This document shows positions 12,000-25,611 of a DNA stretch of 64,000 nucleotides, piece by piece. Source of the DNA: Bradysia coprophila (taxonomy: Eukaryota; Arthropoda; Insecta; Diptera; Sciaridae); assembly GCF_014529535.1 (NCBI RefSeq), contig NW_023503807.1, positions 124,001-188,000 on the forward strand, written 5' to 3'. Numbering within the stretch: the first letter of the stretch is position 1; every line of letters starts with the position of its first letter. A model generated the notes under the pieces. The model had not been told where the DNA came from. It made no database searches and worked only from the letters and a program-made list of their open reading frames with translations. The position numbers and the translations under genes were made by a program.

Positions 12000-14900
12000 C
12001 TTTTGATAGTTGTCAATTTTCCATGTTGTTTTTCTTCCGTGTCGCGACGTTTTGATTTTAAATTTTGTGTTTTGTTCAAACTATGTATACAGTTACATCC
12101 TTTCTTCTAATTTCCGCGCTACTGTCTCTAAATAAATTGAATAAAATGACCAAAATCATCGTGTTATAGATTTTACAAAACATAGCCTAACGTAAGCACA
12201 ATGGATTCGAATTCAATGTCCGACTAAAATAATTATTTTAGTAGGAAAATTTAATTTCTACGCGCTAATTTTGGTTGGCAAATTAGTAGGAAAAAACTCA
12301 CACTATTTCGTATTTGATGTAGGAGCCACTTGTTTTACGTAATTTTGTTCGTATTTTCTGGTCTATGTATAATTCGTCGAAGAGTGTATAAAATCGTTCA
12401 TCCTTTATCCTTCTAGGACCTTACATCTGGCAGGTTAATCGTAAAAATACGTGACGTTATTGAGTAAAATTCAGTGTTAACGCATATGCCACCAGAAATC
12501 GTGAATCATCAACTGACAATTCAAGTAAAAAATACTCAAATAATTGATGGCCTGAGCTATACATTCATTTTCTCTACAAATTTACCATTCATTCAACCCG
12601 ACCCCGATGTCCTTTATGTTAATAATGATTCTAATTTTTCCAAAATTATTTCCAAACTCTATTTCTCAGCACACATAAAATAGTAGACATAAGAGATTCA
12701 GTCATCCAGGCACACAGAAGTGTATAATTATATTAGCTTCGTTAGCAGAAATGACATCGCAATATTTTGTGGTGGTAATTGAACTTATTTTTGTTCGAAG
12801 TTTTAACGTTGACGGGTTGAGTTGAGCGAAGCTGACAAACTAAAAAAATAGATGATTCAATATGTTGAGCAGAAAGAGAAAATTCAGACACTACTTCAGG
12901 TATGTGTGAAATTCATCGGTGAAGTGTAATATACTTCATCGACGTATATGATACAAAAACAATGTTGTAATATTTTTTATCGCATACGCGATGTGATTCC
13001 CCGAAAAAATTATTCACCTAGGATATATAAACAAACATTATACTTCTGTAAATTGTCAAAGTGTCATTCGCATATCTTGTTGTCTCGTTTTCGCTTATGC
13101 GATGAAAAAGAATATGCACGTATGACAAGCCGTCTCGGCAAGCCTCGACCGCTTGTTCATACGTGCATAATATTTATTATCTGTCTAGAACGATAATCTC
13201 GAGCTTATCTCTCTAGGGAGCTTTTACTTATCTCGATATATCTGTTCTCGACAGATAAAATATGGTATGCGAGGCGTAGCCGAGGTCAATAAACACACGA
13301 AAACGAGACTTTTCATTTTTATCCCGAGTTATGTAATGGATTTTACATGCTGAGGGCGTCGAAAGTAGTGCTTGAAACATGAAAAGTACGGTTTTCGACG
13401 CATGTAGCATGTAAAATACTAAACATTCTTTGAGCATGTATGTAAGTTTACTTTTGCTTTATCTATAGTGTCGAAAGTGGCTTATTTTACATCAATTATA
13501 GGGAAAACGAGTTAATTGTTAGTCTAGGATGAGGTGTAGGACCTCACAGCATGTAAACCTAAACTTGGGACCTTTTCAGTGAGCGTTTACCACACGGCTC
13601 GGATCAACAAACTTCACACGAAAACTGGACTTTTCGTAAATATAACGATTTTGTATAACTTTCGTGAAAAAAATTGTGTATTAGTATTTTGCAACTTCAA
13701 ATGTACGAAGATACAGTGGTTTTTTATAAGTTCTGAACATATTTGAGATTTTTAGTTTAGAGTTGGTTCATTAAGTGTAGGATATTTGATAGACAGGGAA
13801 GCACTTAATTGACTGGGAACATCGAAAAGACTTGTAAAACTTTAAAAAATCTCAATTTGTGTTTTCTTAATAAGAACAAACTGAACATAAACTGAACATA
13901 ATTAATAAAATGTCAGTCATTTGCCATTTAGATCCAGGAATTTCTGAGTTAGTTAAATATTAAAAAGATCGATTCTCGCACATTTATTAACTGAAAGAAG
14001 CTTTGCAGATATTTTTGTATGAAATAAGTGATTATTATCACAGAAGTTTATTTCCATATCAATTCTGTTCAATGACTAAACTCGTTTACATTTCAAAACC
14101 GTAATTAAATTCTTGACATTCGTGACATTATATGAATATACATTTATGTATCAAGCCATATACCTTTCCTTTCCCGTCTGGCATTTGAATATAATATTTC
14201 GTAAATTGACATACGCAATTATTCATTTCTCGAATAATATTATTTATCGGCCCCATGAAATGCACCCTTATATACCCTGCACATATAAATATACATAATC
14301 CTATGTGTTTATTACACCAAAATGTGTATACACGGTATACGGGTGCCAAAGGTACAAAGAATATATATTCATGTTACAAAACCGATTATGTTCTCTCGTT
14401 CAACATGATACATTGAAATATTATTACAGTGGAATGAATATTGTGTACATTTATGCTTAACACCATCAGCATATGAATGAGGGAATAGATTTTTGGAACC
14501 GCCCTAACATGTTAACATGTCTGTTGTAACAGCGTTCTATAAAATGGATCTTCATTGTACGTCGAAATATAAAGACTAAAAAAATGTTTAGCGAAAGAGG
14601 GGCTATATATATATTCAGTGAAGGATGTTAAAGAAACAATTGGGAAACGTGTTTTTTTACAAAATACATTTCGTCAATATAAATTAAGATTACGTGCTTC
14701 CCTATTCGAATTTGTTCGAGTTTCAATTTTATGATGATGATGATAAAGATACTTCAATTTAGTATCAGAAAATCAATCGACTTATAATATGTTTTTTCAT
14801 CCTTCAATAAGTTATTGTTATCCAAAGGACAGTCACACAATAATGTGAACGTCGATTTAATTAAATCCATAAATTGGTATAGTTTTGCTTGAAATATTTA

Positions 14901-16710
14901 TCAAGAAGTTTGTGGTAAAATTATTCGTTATGTCAAGATCAATTAAAATGATCAAAAGTGTCAATTGAATAAAATACCGACGCAATTGCAAATTTATTGA
15001 GGTTAATTGAAAGCTAAGTTCATTTGTATTTTAATCATCACAGTCAGTGTTTGCACTCTATTCCTCCAACAAATATTTACTCCGTACTTTTATTTCAAAG
15101 TAATGCTATCAATTGTCCAAACAGAAAATTTTGTCTTTTTACATATATGAATTTTTATATGAAAATTTTATGCCTTTTTAAGCTTCCACCGTACCATGAA
15201 AATATATTTCCACCCCATCGAATAAATATTAATTCAACTAAAGTCGCACAAATGTATTCCAATCCTTGAGTGGAACTCAAACTTGAGAGTTAAGGATCTG
15301 TTCTGGAGTGGCCACTTGACTGTTGACAGACATTTCTAAGTGGAAATATTCATACTCTGTGCTGATGGGTAAATGAATCTAATTGGAATATTTATTGTTC
15401 GTGGTGTGGGGGATGTTATGCTACCGCTACAAAGAGCGGTAAAATGGAGGTGAGAGAAGAAGAACATGTACTATTCGAACGTTGAATCTTTTTTGGTGGT
15501 TTACTAAACTCTTCGTTTGTTTCCACAAAAATCAAATTAATGAAATCAATTTAACTATTGACATGTGGTGTTCTCATTTCTACTGCTTTCTATTACAATA
15601 TATCAATGTTTTCTACATACGGTCGATTAAATGAAAAATAGTGCACAAATTGGTCGAAAACAGGACACAATCTATACTGTTATTTGTTTTTATTTTTCGA
15701 GATTTGCGAGTTATATTCGGAAAAAATGAACTTAACAGATCAAAAAAAAATATTGTTAAAATTACAAAGCTTTAGGAATACTATTTATTGACAAAAAAAA
15801 ATTAAATCATCGAAAGCAGATTCCGAAAATGTACCGCGCACATCATATTAAAAACCATATGTTGAGAGCCCTCACAAGTTGATTATTACATTTTATCCGC
15901 TGTTCTATAATCCGACATTAATTGACACTTTGTCATCTATTTGGAAATAATAATTCCTTGTTAAAGCAGAGTGTTTCGGTTTAGTTCTGATTAAACTGAT
16001 CGACTGTGATGCTCTTTAAATACGGTATATATTCAGTAGATTGCTCATATATTCATCATGGGAGTCTTGGTCCTAAAAATATTTAATGAGAATTATATAG
16101 AGAATTTATAGTTTAGATTGTAGGTATTAGCAAATTTTCGAATGGGCGTTGAGTACAGTTATGAAAAGATACGTATTAGCACAATTTTGTTTTCACATCT
16201 TTTATTCAATCCACAAAATTTCCCAGCAATGATTTTGAATAATTTTGTGGATGTTGTCCCAGACTACATTTCTTACGACGCGCAAATAGACTGCTTGTTT
16301 AATCTCTATAAGCACAATATATCAAATTTACATGAAATCGGCTCAATTTCTCAACTTAAATTAAGTACGAATCTTTCAAATATTTCTTTTTCTATATTTC
16401 CGCTCAAACAATTATGAAATTGCCAGCAAATACCTAAACATGTTCAGTTCATTGTGAAACAGATTCCACTTTTTTGGTTTTTGTTTTTCACCAATACTAC
16501 CATAAATGTGTACAATCCGAGTAGGTACAAAATGTGTTAGGAAGCATTGGTAAAGTTCCTCGGACAACCTTTTTTAACGAGGAATTTTATGTGCTGTACA
16601 ATGTACAGTGTACATTACGCTGACAACAAAATGTTTGAATACCTACAACATTAAATATTCTTGTAGAAATAATAGCGAAAAAATTACTGAGAGCTGAAAA
16701 CATTCAATTA
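12000..16710. other. Gene-free stretch with scattered repeats
   Basis: No coding sequence is supported. Repeat blocks seen: 12876-12930 (shared with 52991-53050), 13105-13170 (inverted GCACGTATGACAAGC...GCTTGTTCATACGTGC), 13225-13340 (family shared with 31015-31068), 13798-13819 (shared with 2450-2472), and a short ATG-rich run near 14732. Confidence 0.5.
13225..13345. repeat. Dispersed repeat family E, copy 1
   Basis: TCTCGATATATCTGTTCTCG is followed by AGATAAAATA and then GCCGAGGTCAATAAACACAC. The first block recurs at 25465-25505 and in part at 5848-5870; the last recurs at 31021-31040 as GCCGAGGTCGGTAAACATAC. This looks like several aged copies of one interspersed element. Confidence 0.55.
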
Positions 16711-16714
16711 CGCT

Positions 16715-17344
16715 GGTCGGGACAGATCTGTCCTAACCTTTTGATGTACGCACCAGTCTTGGTGCATGACATCAATAATTTTATTGTTCTGTAATGCATC
16801 TGTCATCTTGTTAATCTATTGTGCTGTGATTAAAATATAACTTGATCTTTTATTAGTGAATTTGGCGGAATTTTCGTCATTAATTAATTGTGATTTTGAT
16901 ATTAATTCCTGCAGATATTTTTCTAAATAAATAATTAAACGAATTAAACTCAAAACGTATGCAGAAAATAAAGATCCAATTTTGGTCACCGTTGTTGTTA
17001 TTTACATGCGCAATACATTGATCGTATTTTCTACATTGATCGTATTTTCACATATAGATAGAAACAACAACGGTGACCAAAATTGGATCTTTATTTTCTG
17101 CATACGTTTTGAGTTTAATTCATTTAACTTATGACCTATAATTTGGAAGATATCTCCACTAATTAATATCAAAATCACAAATAATTAATCAGAAAAATTC
17201 GGTCAAATTCGAAAACTCAAGCTCAAATTACATTTAATCACACCACAATTTGATTGACAAAGTGACAGATGCACAAGAGAACAATAAAATTATGTCATGC
17301 ACCAAGGCTGATGCGTAGGTTAAAAGGTGAGGGTAGACCCGATC
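16715..17344. mobile_element. Large foldback element with perfect 59-bp inner arms
   Basis: Two arms of about 280 bp face each other. The outer tips (CCTTTTGATGTACGCACCAG at 16737; its inverse ending at 17327) match at roughly 80-90 percent. The inner arms 16941-16999 and 17063-17121 are perfect inverses over 59 bp (from GAATTAAACTC to CCGTTGTTGTT). The loop contains a tandem duplication of CATTGATCGTATTTTC. There is no coding content. It is either a foldback/MITE or an inverted duplication; a transcript would form a long hairpin. Confidence 0.85.
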
Positions 17345-20130
17345 GGTTTATAAGATGTTTTCAAGTCTCAGTAATTACTTTGCTATATTGTCTACAAGAA
17401 TGTTTCACGTGTGTATCATAAAACAACCCCGAGTTTCTATGCAAAATTTTGTTTTTAATGAAAGAAAGAGGTGGCATGGTGTCTGTATCGACCGCACATC
17501 TGATTATGTTATATGATATTACCTCTCCATTATATCTACCTTATCCTTTATGAGTTTGTTGCAATAATGTCGTCTGGGACAATATCGAAATTTGTGGATT
17601 GTGAAGTTTCTTTAAAAAAAAAAAAACAAAATTGTGTCACTACCTTCGTTTTGATAAGTGTAATGGAAAATCCAGCGGAAAGTATGTTCTAGTAACAAGG
17701 AGTGCTGATTTGAGTTTTCTCATCCATTTCCTTTTGCATAAGTTAATCAGTCGTTGAAAATAAACATACTCCTGCTATGAGACTTGACCAAAAAAAATTT
17801 CTAATGAAACTGGAAAAATTTTACATTTATTGAATTCCTCAAATATGTGATTCTGGAAGTCATGCAGATCTGTATACTTTGAGGATGACACACAGATACA
17901 GATACGAGGTTGACACACCATAGACAATAATAGAACGGATTTTCAAACAAAAAAAAATCATCTTTCGTGATGATTATTTATCGTCGGCGTAATTATTACG
18001 TAAATTAGTACGAAAAATTTAACGAAACTTAAGTGAGGTTACATCTGAGAGTTCCGAATAACCTCAAATCGAACAAAAAACGTATTGGATGGTGAGATGC
18101 CACACAAATTTTTATACATTTCAAGGGGCGGCTCTGTGAACGAAACATCTTTTGAGGTTAGCTTTGTGAAATTGACAACTCATTTGACACTTTTTGAGAG
18201 AAGAAACCGCTATTTGACACTGATCTATTTGATTCGGCATTGAACTAAAGCTACCAGCTTCGTTAAACTTCGATGACTCAGGGTCTAGACTCAGTATAGA
18301 GGTAAAATCACAAGTGAAAGACGAAATCATTTTCTAAATATTACATTTGTGATAACCGTACACTATCTATCCGACTTTCACTTAACAAATCTAACAGAAT
18401 AAAAAAGTGAAGCCAACAAGGGAAGTAGATATTTACTTATACACAATAACTGCCTTTTTTGATTTGACACAGAGCCAAGTATTGTACTTTACTCAAAAAC
18501 TTGAGGTACAGTTTCGCCGCCATGAAGTAATATTACCTCTATTCATGTATTTGAGTAAACGAGTAATTTTCTTGCACACAAAATTACATTCTATTTTTAA
18601 ATGTTTTTAAACTCCCACTAGCAGACAATCAGCCACCTTATTACTATTTTAACTCTACAAACATTATCTAGACAAACAATCTTCTTTCCTCTCATAAGAA
18701 AAAAAAATTAATTTTGTATAAAGCTGTCGACTGTCGACGTCAAGTATTATTATAATCCGTGTGCTTCTTTTTAAAATAAATTGAACATCTCTTTGTGTTA
18801 TGGCAACGTTGTCGTTGGTTATATTACATTATCATCATCATAGTGTATATCATATTTTTTTTAAAAATCCATGAAAGATACACTGTTTGTATTTTGTGTA
18901 CGAAGTACCATTATATTCATTTATGGTATTCATCATTCATGTTCTTTTCATACATAAAATTGAATTGTGTACACATCAAATCATATACATAGATTTTTAT
19001 ATAGCGCGTTATGAAACTGAATCGCTTCGAGAGCACTTTACTGCGCATGATGTTGGTACAGAGAATGTGACGCCATTTCGTACGGCTTACGATGGTAACA
19101 GAGACCGCCTCTGACTCAACAATGTATGTATTTGGGTGTGAGTGTGAGAGTATTTGCTCCTCCTTTCATATAGTTGAAACCGCTTCCACACAAAGAATGT
19201 AGTGCGATGTTTTTCTTACAGGATCGCTGCTGTCAACAAGTAGAGTGACTAGAATTTAAGTGAGCTTCCATTTGCATGAAATGACATATTACTGATAACT
19301 TTATTTTTGTCACTGTCCAAAAATGCCAATGATTCGGCATTTCACACATATTTCAAAAGCAAAGGGATTTTCTAATAAATATCTGTTCATACCTTCAGCA
19401 GTCAGTCATTTTATTTTATTACATTAGAAGTTAGATTGTATATAACTGCCACAATGTAGAACATGATACGATGGGAAAGCTTTTATGTTTCTTTCAGTTC
19501 ACTGCAACCAATATAGATGTCGATGGTTATTTATAAGAAACGCTCTTTAGGGTTGTTCGATTCTATTTTCAGTCATTCAGCGGCTGTATTTTACCCACAT
19601 TGCTGTTATATAAATTATGTTGATAATATAACCAAGCTCATAGCCTATTTTTGGAATTAGATTCTTAAATATTCCGTAAAATTCTTCAAAAATTCACAGA
19701 AAAATTTATTTAGAAACATTTAAAATTGTTTAGGAATTTTCTGGAATTTTTAAGAATTTAATGTAAAACGAACGGTATGCCATTATGTCCCATTAATAGG
19801 ACGGTAAAGCATAATTAATGAAACACTACCACACGAACAACAACGGACGGCATTTAAAATTACAGAACAAGATCAGAGGGCTTTAATATTCAACTCGTAA
19901 AGCTGATCTTTTAAATTCAATAAAATAAAATTTCTTTAGTAAGTACGAAACGTCTGTTGTGTTCTACGCTATTACTTCATAGACCATTTCAACAACAACA
20001 ATTTTTACGTGTTACGGCATGTTTCATTTTCATTTACATTGCCTAATCACGTAAAGCATTGTACTTACGAGGTTCCAAGTTGTGTATTTGACAAGTGGGG
20101 AATACAGCCCTCCCCTTCGAAGTAATATAC
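17345..20130. other. Gene-free stretch
   Basis: No supported genes. A hairpin-type segment at 18480-18565 (TTTACTCAAAAACTTGAGGT ... ATGTATTTGAGTAAA) resembles 31209-31295. A TTC/GAA-rich degenerate run occurs at 19660-19765. Confidence 0.5.
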
Positions 20131-20133
20131 TAT

Positions 20134-20178
20134 TACGGCAGAGTAAAATAAACCAGGCAGGAACTTTACTCTGTCGTG
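20134..20178. mobile_element. Miniature derivative of the ACGGCAGAG element family
   Basis: A 45-bp segment runs from ACGGCAGAGTAAA, through the shared block ACCAGGCAGGA, to TTTACTCTGTCGT. These are the same ends as the 197-bp element at 34734-34930. Almost all internal sequence is lost. Confidence 0.6.
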
Positions 20179-20509
20179 CAATTTTGCATACTTTGATGTA
20201 TTTGATTTTTCTTTGGTCCGTTTGCATCAAGTGAAGCAGCACGGACTGGCTAAAATAACGCAAAATGAAACGTTATTACTACAAATGCCTCGTTCCCCAT
20301 GCCTAAACTATTTTTTTTCCGGACCAGAAAAACGCTTTTTTAGGAATCCCGGCTGGTCTAATACTTATGCACTACTATTAATTCCAAAAATAGTAGCCAT
20401 GCCCAAGGTGCAATGGAATAGTGAAAATCATTTATGGAAACATTTCTGTTGATTAAACGATGTTGTCCATTTTATAGCGAAATTACTGTAAGTTTTATTT
20501 ATGACTTCG

Positions 20510-20565
20510 AGTACAAAGTAAACCGCCTCGATGAAGCGCTTCATTGAGGCTGTTTAGTACAAAGT
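20510..20565. repeat. Hairpin flanked by 10-bp direct repeats
   Basis: AGTACAAAGT occurs at 20510-20519 and again at 20556-20565. Between them lies a 36-bp hairpin (GCCTCGATGAAGC/GCTTCATTGAGGC with AAAC/GTTT feet). It looks like a tiny insertion with a target duplication, or a remnant of one. Confidence 0.55.
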
Positions 20566-23190
20566 GCTTTATTAGGCAAAACATCATTTGTCTAACAAAA
20601 CCATTTGTTTTTGTACCTTGGTAGAATCATACAACGTTTTATGCAACAGAGGCATCAAAAGTTGCAGTTTTTGAAAATTAAAATGCTGAGTTGTAAAAAC
20701 GAAGTAAAAGACATCGTATCGAGCAGAAGACGATACTTTATGAAATGAAATGTAGTACCAAAGATTATGTATCCAATCTGTGAAAAAAAAAAACATAAAA
20801 AAGAAGCAAAGAAACTAACACTCTTAATTAAATTGCACGATAATTATATTGTATTCCATCTCCATTTGAGAACTTTGAGAGGCAGCGAGCGACCCTATTT
20901 TTTAAAAAAAAAGTCGAAGTTACGACAATTGAACTTGCTGTAGTTAAAATCTGAAGCGGATTTTTTTTCGTGTTTTTTCCGTTTTTTGGTCGAATTACAC
21001 AAGAATAAGTAGATTTCGAAAATGTTTTGTTATTATTACTGACATAAAAATTAATGTGGGCAAAACATCGATACCTTTCGATACAATGAAATTATTATGT
21101 TTGAACGTCTACCTTCAATTTTAAGCTTGTTATCACACGAACCTGTCTACGATAGCAAAATTTTAGGTGACCCATAATTTCACTAACAGCGATAATGAGA
21201 GTTGCAAGGCGTCATGACACTGCAGTGTTTCTTTCAACAAAAAAAGACCCATTTCCAAACTTGCTGAATCGCTTCTTTTTTGATAAAAGTCGGATTTTTA
21301 CCGAATTCCCGCAGCTTCCTATGCAATATGTCTGTGTAAGTTTTAGAATCTAATTTTACTATTTTAATCTATCAACGCACTAAGTACAAAATGTTCCAAA
21401 AATTTTGCTAATCATAATACGGACTAAAGGACATGGAAAGTGTTTTAATGAAAACATTTTGCTTTATTTTTCTACATTAAAAAGGTTTCTCTCTACAATT
21501 TAGGCCCAATAAAAATCAATAATTATGCAAAACGTGACCAATGAAATCGTTCAACATACTTTTATTGCATTGCGGTATCGGCATTAAACACTGTTTTTCG
21601 GAGTATTATACCGAACATTAATTCTGACATAGTGTGCGATATGTTTGACGTCATTATTATTTACCTAGAGTTCATAAGCCTAAATTATTATGTCGATAAG
21701 TTGATCGTTTCCTCCATGAAACATGAAACATAAATATGACAAGGTACCAGTAAATATTGCACGCGTATCTTGAATTTCATTCTGACCTTACTCGTGTTTT
21801 GTGTAATATAAACTAATATAAACGAGTATATAACGCTGGCAATATTCCCCGGTATCATAATGTACTATTACATAGTTCTACTTCAAGTAGGTATGTGTCG
21901 AGGCGAACACCGTACATAAAACAGAAAACAAAAATGTTATGTTTTGCAATTTAACTATTTTCGAAACCACGTTCCGTTTCAGTAAGTATACACAGATAAA
22001 ATTGGCATAACACCTCTAGCCAATTGAACTGCAACAAACAAAAAGAAAACCGAGACTACAAACGAAAAATGATGAATGACTTTGATGAAACGGGACCGTT
22101 GAGGAAATTTCGTGAAATGATAAAATAACACACAAACGAATCAAAAAAATGATAAATGGTGTTAATCTCTTATTAACAAAATGAATGGTCTTCGTTCGTT
22201 TATTATTGTTTACCGTTGATGGCAGCTCACTTATTATTATATATTATTATTATCGAAGTGCTACAAAAGAGCAAAGGAAAAGTGTTCAAAATCGTTATAT
22301 TACATTGTGTTTGACTCGATTATCAACTCTATGAAAAGGAATATGAACTCAATTTATTTATTATTTATACGTCGTATATGAACCTCTTATGTGCCAGATA
22401 ATTAACTAATTTATTTTTGTATATGAATTCGATTAACGAACGCTACATAATGATTGATTAATGGATGGATGGAAGCAAAATTTCATATTCGTGATCGTTA
22501 ATGCGATTAATTTGTAACAACAATAAAAATCGATTATCTAATAGATTCAGTTTTGTTTCGGTTGCAAGAGATTAAATGTAGGGCACTTGTGAGGTCTCCG
22601 CATTGTTTCCTTATTTTGAAGTAGTTTGCGTTTCTCACAGGATTTTCGTTTGGCAATCTAGTAATCTTGTTTCTGATAATTTTGACGGGATCTGGAAAAC
22701 TTGAGGTTGAGGTTCAGGTCTAAGTTGATATTTCAATCGGGGGCTTCAAGAGCGAATTATAATTTTGAGCGACCCTCGCAAACATAGAACAGAGCATAAA
22801 ATTAGCATGTCGAATGGGCAATAGAGAACTGTTTAGTCAAAAAACCTTACTCAACTGCAGCACCTACTGTGTAACGGAGTTTAAGTAAAGATTAGTGAAT
22901 TGTGTGGCCTATTCACGATTTTATTTTAATTGAATGCTCAAAAAAGACTGCTCACAATTATGACGCAGCCAGTAAAAAAGCGAAAGTTAAATTTAGAACA
23001 AGTAAAAAAATTTCCCTAACGTGCCCAAAATTCAGGCAGCGTTTCCACGTTGTGCGATTGAAATTCGTTGCAAAAGATAGTCCGTCGACTTAGCCTCACC
23101 AGTTGCCTTTTTCATTAATGATCCCAATTTGTCTAAAAATTTCTTCGTTTCGGGACATTACCGTTTCAGCCAAAGTTTAAATCAAAACAT
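20566..23190. other. Gene-free AT-rich stretch
   Basis: Both strands show only short, compositionally random open frames. No repeats with clear ends were found. Confidence 0.5.
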
Positions 23191-23192
23191 TT

Positions 23193-23356
23193 TCGATTCA
23201 AAATTGATCTGTTTCATAAAATGAGATTTTCCTTTTACAAAATGCATCGGTAAGTCTTGGGATCATTTTCCCTTTACGAAATGTAACAAGCTTAAGTGTT
23301 TCCGCGTTTTGTAAAAGGAAAAAGTCATTTTGTGCAATAGATCAATTTAAAATCGA
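23193..23356. mobile_element. Foldback repeat, ~164 bp
   Basis: Left arm TCGATTCAAAATTGATCT with CATAAAATGA and TTTTCCTTTTACAAAATGC; right arm GTTTTGTAAAAGGAAAAAGT, TCATTTTGTG and AGATCAATTTAAAATCGA, its imperfect inverse. No coding content. Confidence 0.6.
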
Positions 23357-23927
23357 CCAATTTTTGGTGAAAACTGCAGACAAAATTTGGCTCACTTATA
23401 CGCACACATTTTTCGGAATAACAAAACAGAGAAAGAAATTTTATTAAATAGTATTGTATCAACACAATCCCCTATAATGTTTTGAACGGTGTATAAATAT
23501 ATGGAACAAATTTCACACTTATTTTCGAGATCATATATTCCAGATTGTAGATATTTGATGTGTAATCAACCCTGAGGGTGACAATAATCCTGCAGAATAG
23601 TAAATGTAGATAGAAAGAGTGGAGTTATTAGATTGACAGCTTAACTGTAATATATGAGAATTCCCTTCAGAGCCAGCCTAAACGGTGTCATTTTACTTTT
23701 ACCTTTATCAGTTTGAATCTGATGAACAATAAAAAAAAGTTTAACAATTCGGATATGAAAAAAATGGTTTCGGATCTGAACTGTTAATCCTGAAGTATTT
23801 CTGGGCTAATAAGAATGGAATTGGTTTTCATTTTCCCAGGCATTCTCAGTTTAGAAACTAGAACTATTGGCGTAGAAGCGTGGAAAAGTTCGTCAAGTGA
23901 AATTATATTCCGTATATTAAAGATAAT

Positions 23928-24383
23928 TTGCAATCATGTTCCCATAATTATCGTCAGTTGCATCAAAGAATAAAGTACTCGTTAGATGCTCAACAGTCAC
24001 GAGCGCTAAAGAATGAAAACAATAAAAAAAATCTTTTAATATCCCAAATTGAAACAAAAAATTCGCCCATCAGAAGACATGGTATTTGTCTAATTCAAAA
24101 TCAATTACCCAACAATGAATTCAATAACCATGTAATTATCAACATAATTTACAATATACATGCCTTCACCTCTCTCTCCTCAAAATCTCTGTTGATCACA
24201 ATTGAAAACACGAAAAATATTTTTCAAAAGTTAAATCAAAGAATGTTCTCATCCAACGATAGGTTTTTTTCTCGCTGTTATTTTAAATCTATCAACACAT
24301 CATTATTAGAGCCCAATAAACATTTTTTAAAATCCCGAAACAAAATGCAAGCATTCAACATCCATGACGAAGACAGAAGATAA
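23928..24383 (+). other. 151-codon open frame, unrecognised
   Basis: The longest open frame in this AT-rich part reads 151 codons from an apparent start. The product is rich in Asn, Lys, Ile, Ser and Phe, with no recognisable domain, signal peptide or membrane segment. The composition is what AT-rich non-coding DNA would give, but the length is above its neighbours. There is no convincing splice context. Most likely chance. Confidence 0.12.
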
Positions 24384-24902
24384 ATAGAAAAGAAGAAATC
24401 GTTTCATTCGACTTCGTGGTTAGATACTCGTCTCAAATAAATATTTTCTTTGTTTAATTGTCTAAACACATATTTGTATTAGACATTATAACAATATTAT
24501 AAAAATGTTTAAATTTTTTCAATTAATTGCCCGAGATGATATTGATCAGTAATATGGAATTAGAAGACGTTCTATGTGTGCTGAACTTATGTTTGGACCT
24601 GTTGGGTAATTTGTGCTCAGTCATTTTTATTGATCGACATGTTGAAAGTCAATAAATATGATATGCGCCTAATCCCTCGCTATACATATAATGTATCCAA
24701 TAGAAATTTTTTTCTCCTCGAAAGTTTTTTTTTTCCTTTTGGTGCATAATCATTTTGTTTATATTGGTTTTTTCTTCTCGTGAATAGATTGGGATTCGTG
24801 TTTTTTCCCGGCACATCAGCGAAAAAATAGTTATTTATGTAATAAGAATCGTATGGAGGTATATTATCGCACTAGTAGTCAGATTGCCAATCCGAAGCGA
24901 AG

Positions 24903-25120
24903 CCGATAATATACCAACATACGATTCGTGTTGCATACAACGTTTTATGCAATGAAGAAAATCGAATAAATACCGAAGATAATCTTAGTGTGACTCTATG
25001 AACACGTGGCTTTTATCGCACTAGTGCGATAAGACCACCTGAAAATCCTTTATCGCACTAGTGCGATAAAATACGATCACAGGCGGCGTAAGTTATAAAT
25101 ATCATCAATGAATTTTTTTT
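24903..25120. repeat. Dispersed repeat family A, copy 2, with two identical palindromes
   Basis: Collinear with 2649-2812 but with an extra segment of about 60-70 bases. It carries the perfect 20-base palindrome TTATCGCACTAGTGCGATAA twice (25013-25032 and 25050-25069), and a half copy lies just upstream near 24866. The extra palindrome accounts for most of the length difference from copy 1. Confidence 0.75.
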
Positions 25121-25611
25121 ATCAATTTGAGTGATCGAGAACACTGATCGTATTAAATTATATACATTTTCATTATGCTAATAAATTTGTTTCACTACCT
25201 ATACATTAGCTAAATGTTTTTATAAATTTAATTTCTCATTGGACAAAATGTGGATGAGTGATATGGTAACGAAACATTTTATTATTTTTTATAATATTAC
25301 TAAATGTTGGCAATGGCTAAATTTTTACTAATTCGTCAAAAATAATTTTTAATTAAGGTAGACTTGAAAATCTGCAAGTACAAGTGTCAAGTACAAGATT
25401 TTGCATTAGACACTAGGCGATTCTTCAACTAATAGAATCTCGCATTTATTTCTCTAGGGCGTTTATCTCGATATATCTATTGTTCTTGGCAGATAAAATA
25501 GCGTATGCACCTCTGTCCTTGGTACATAACTTCCGAATTGTAACATTTTACCCGATTTTTTGCTTTCGCTCGCTTTTATCATTACACCCGTTTTTGAGAT
25601 TATAATTTTAC

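Noticed and set aside
24860..25070. CRISPR-like repeat-spacer pattern from the repeated TTATCGCACTAGTGCGATAA
   Set aside because: Only two full copies with irregular spacing in a eukaryotic repeat; not an array.
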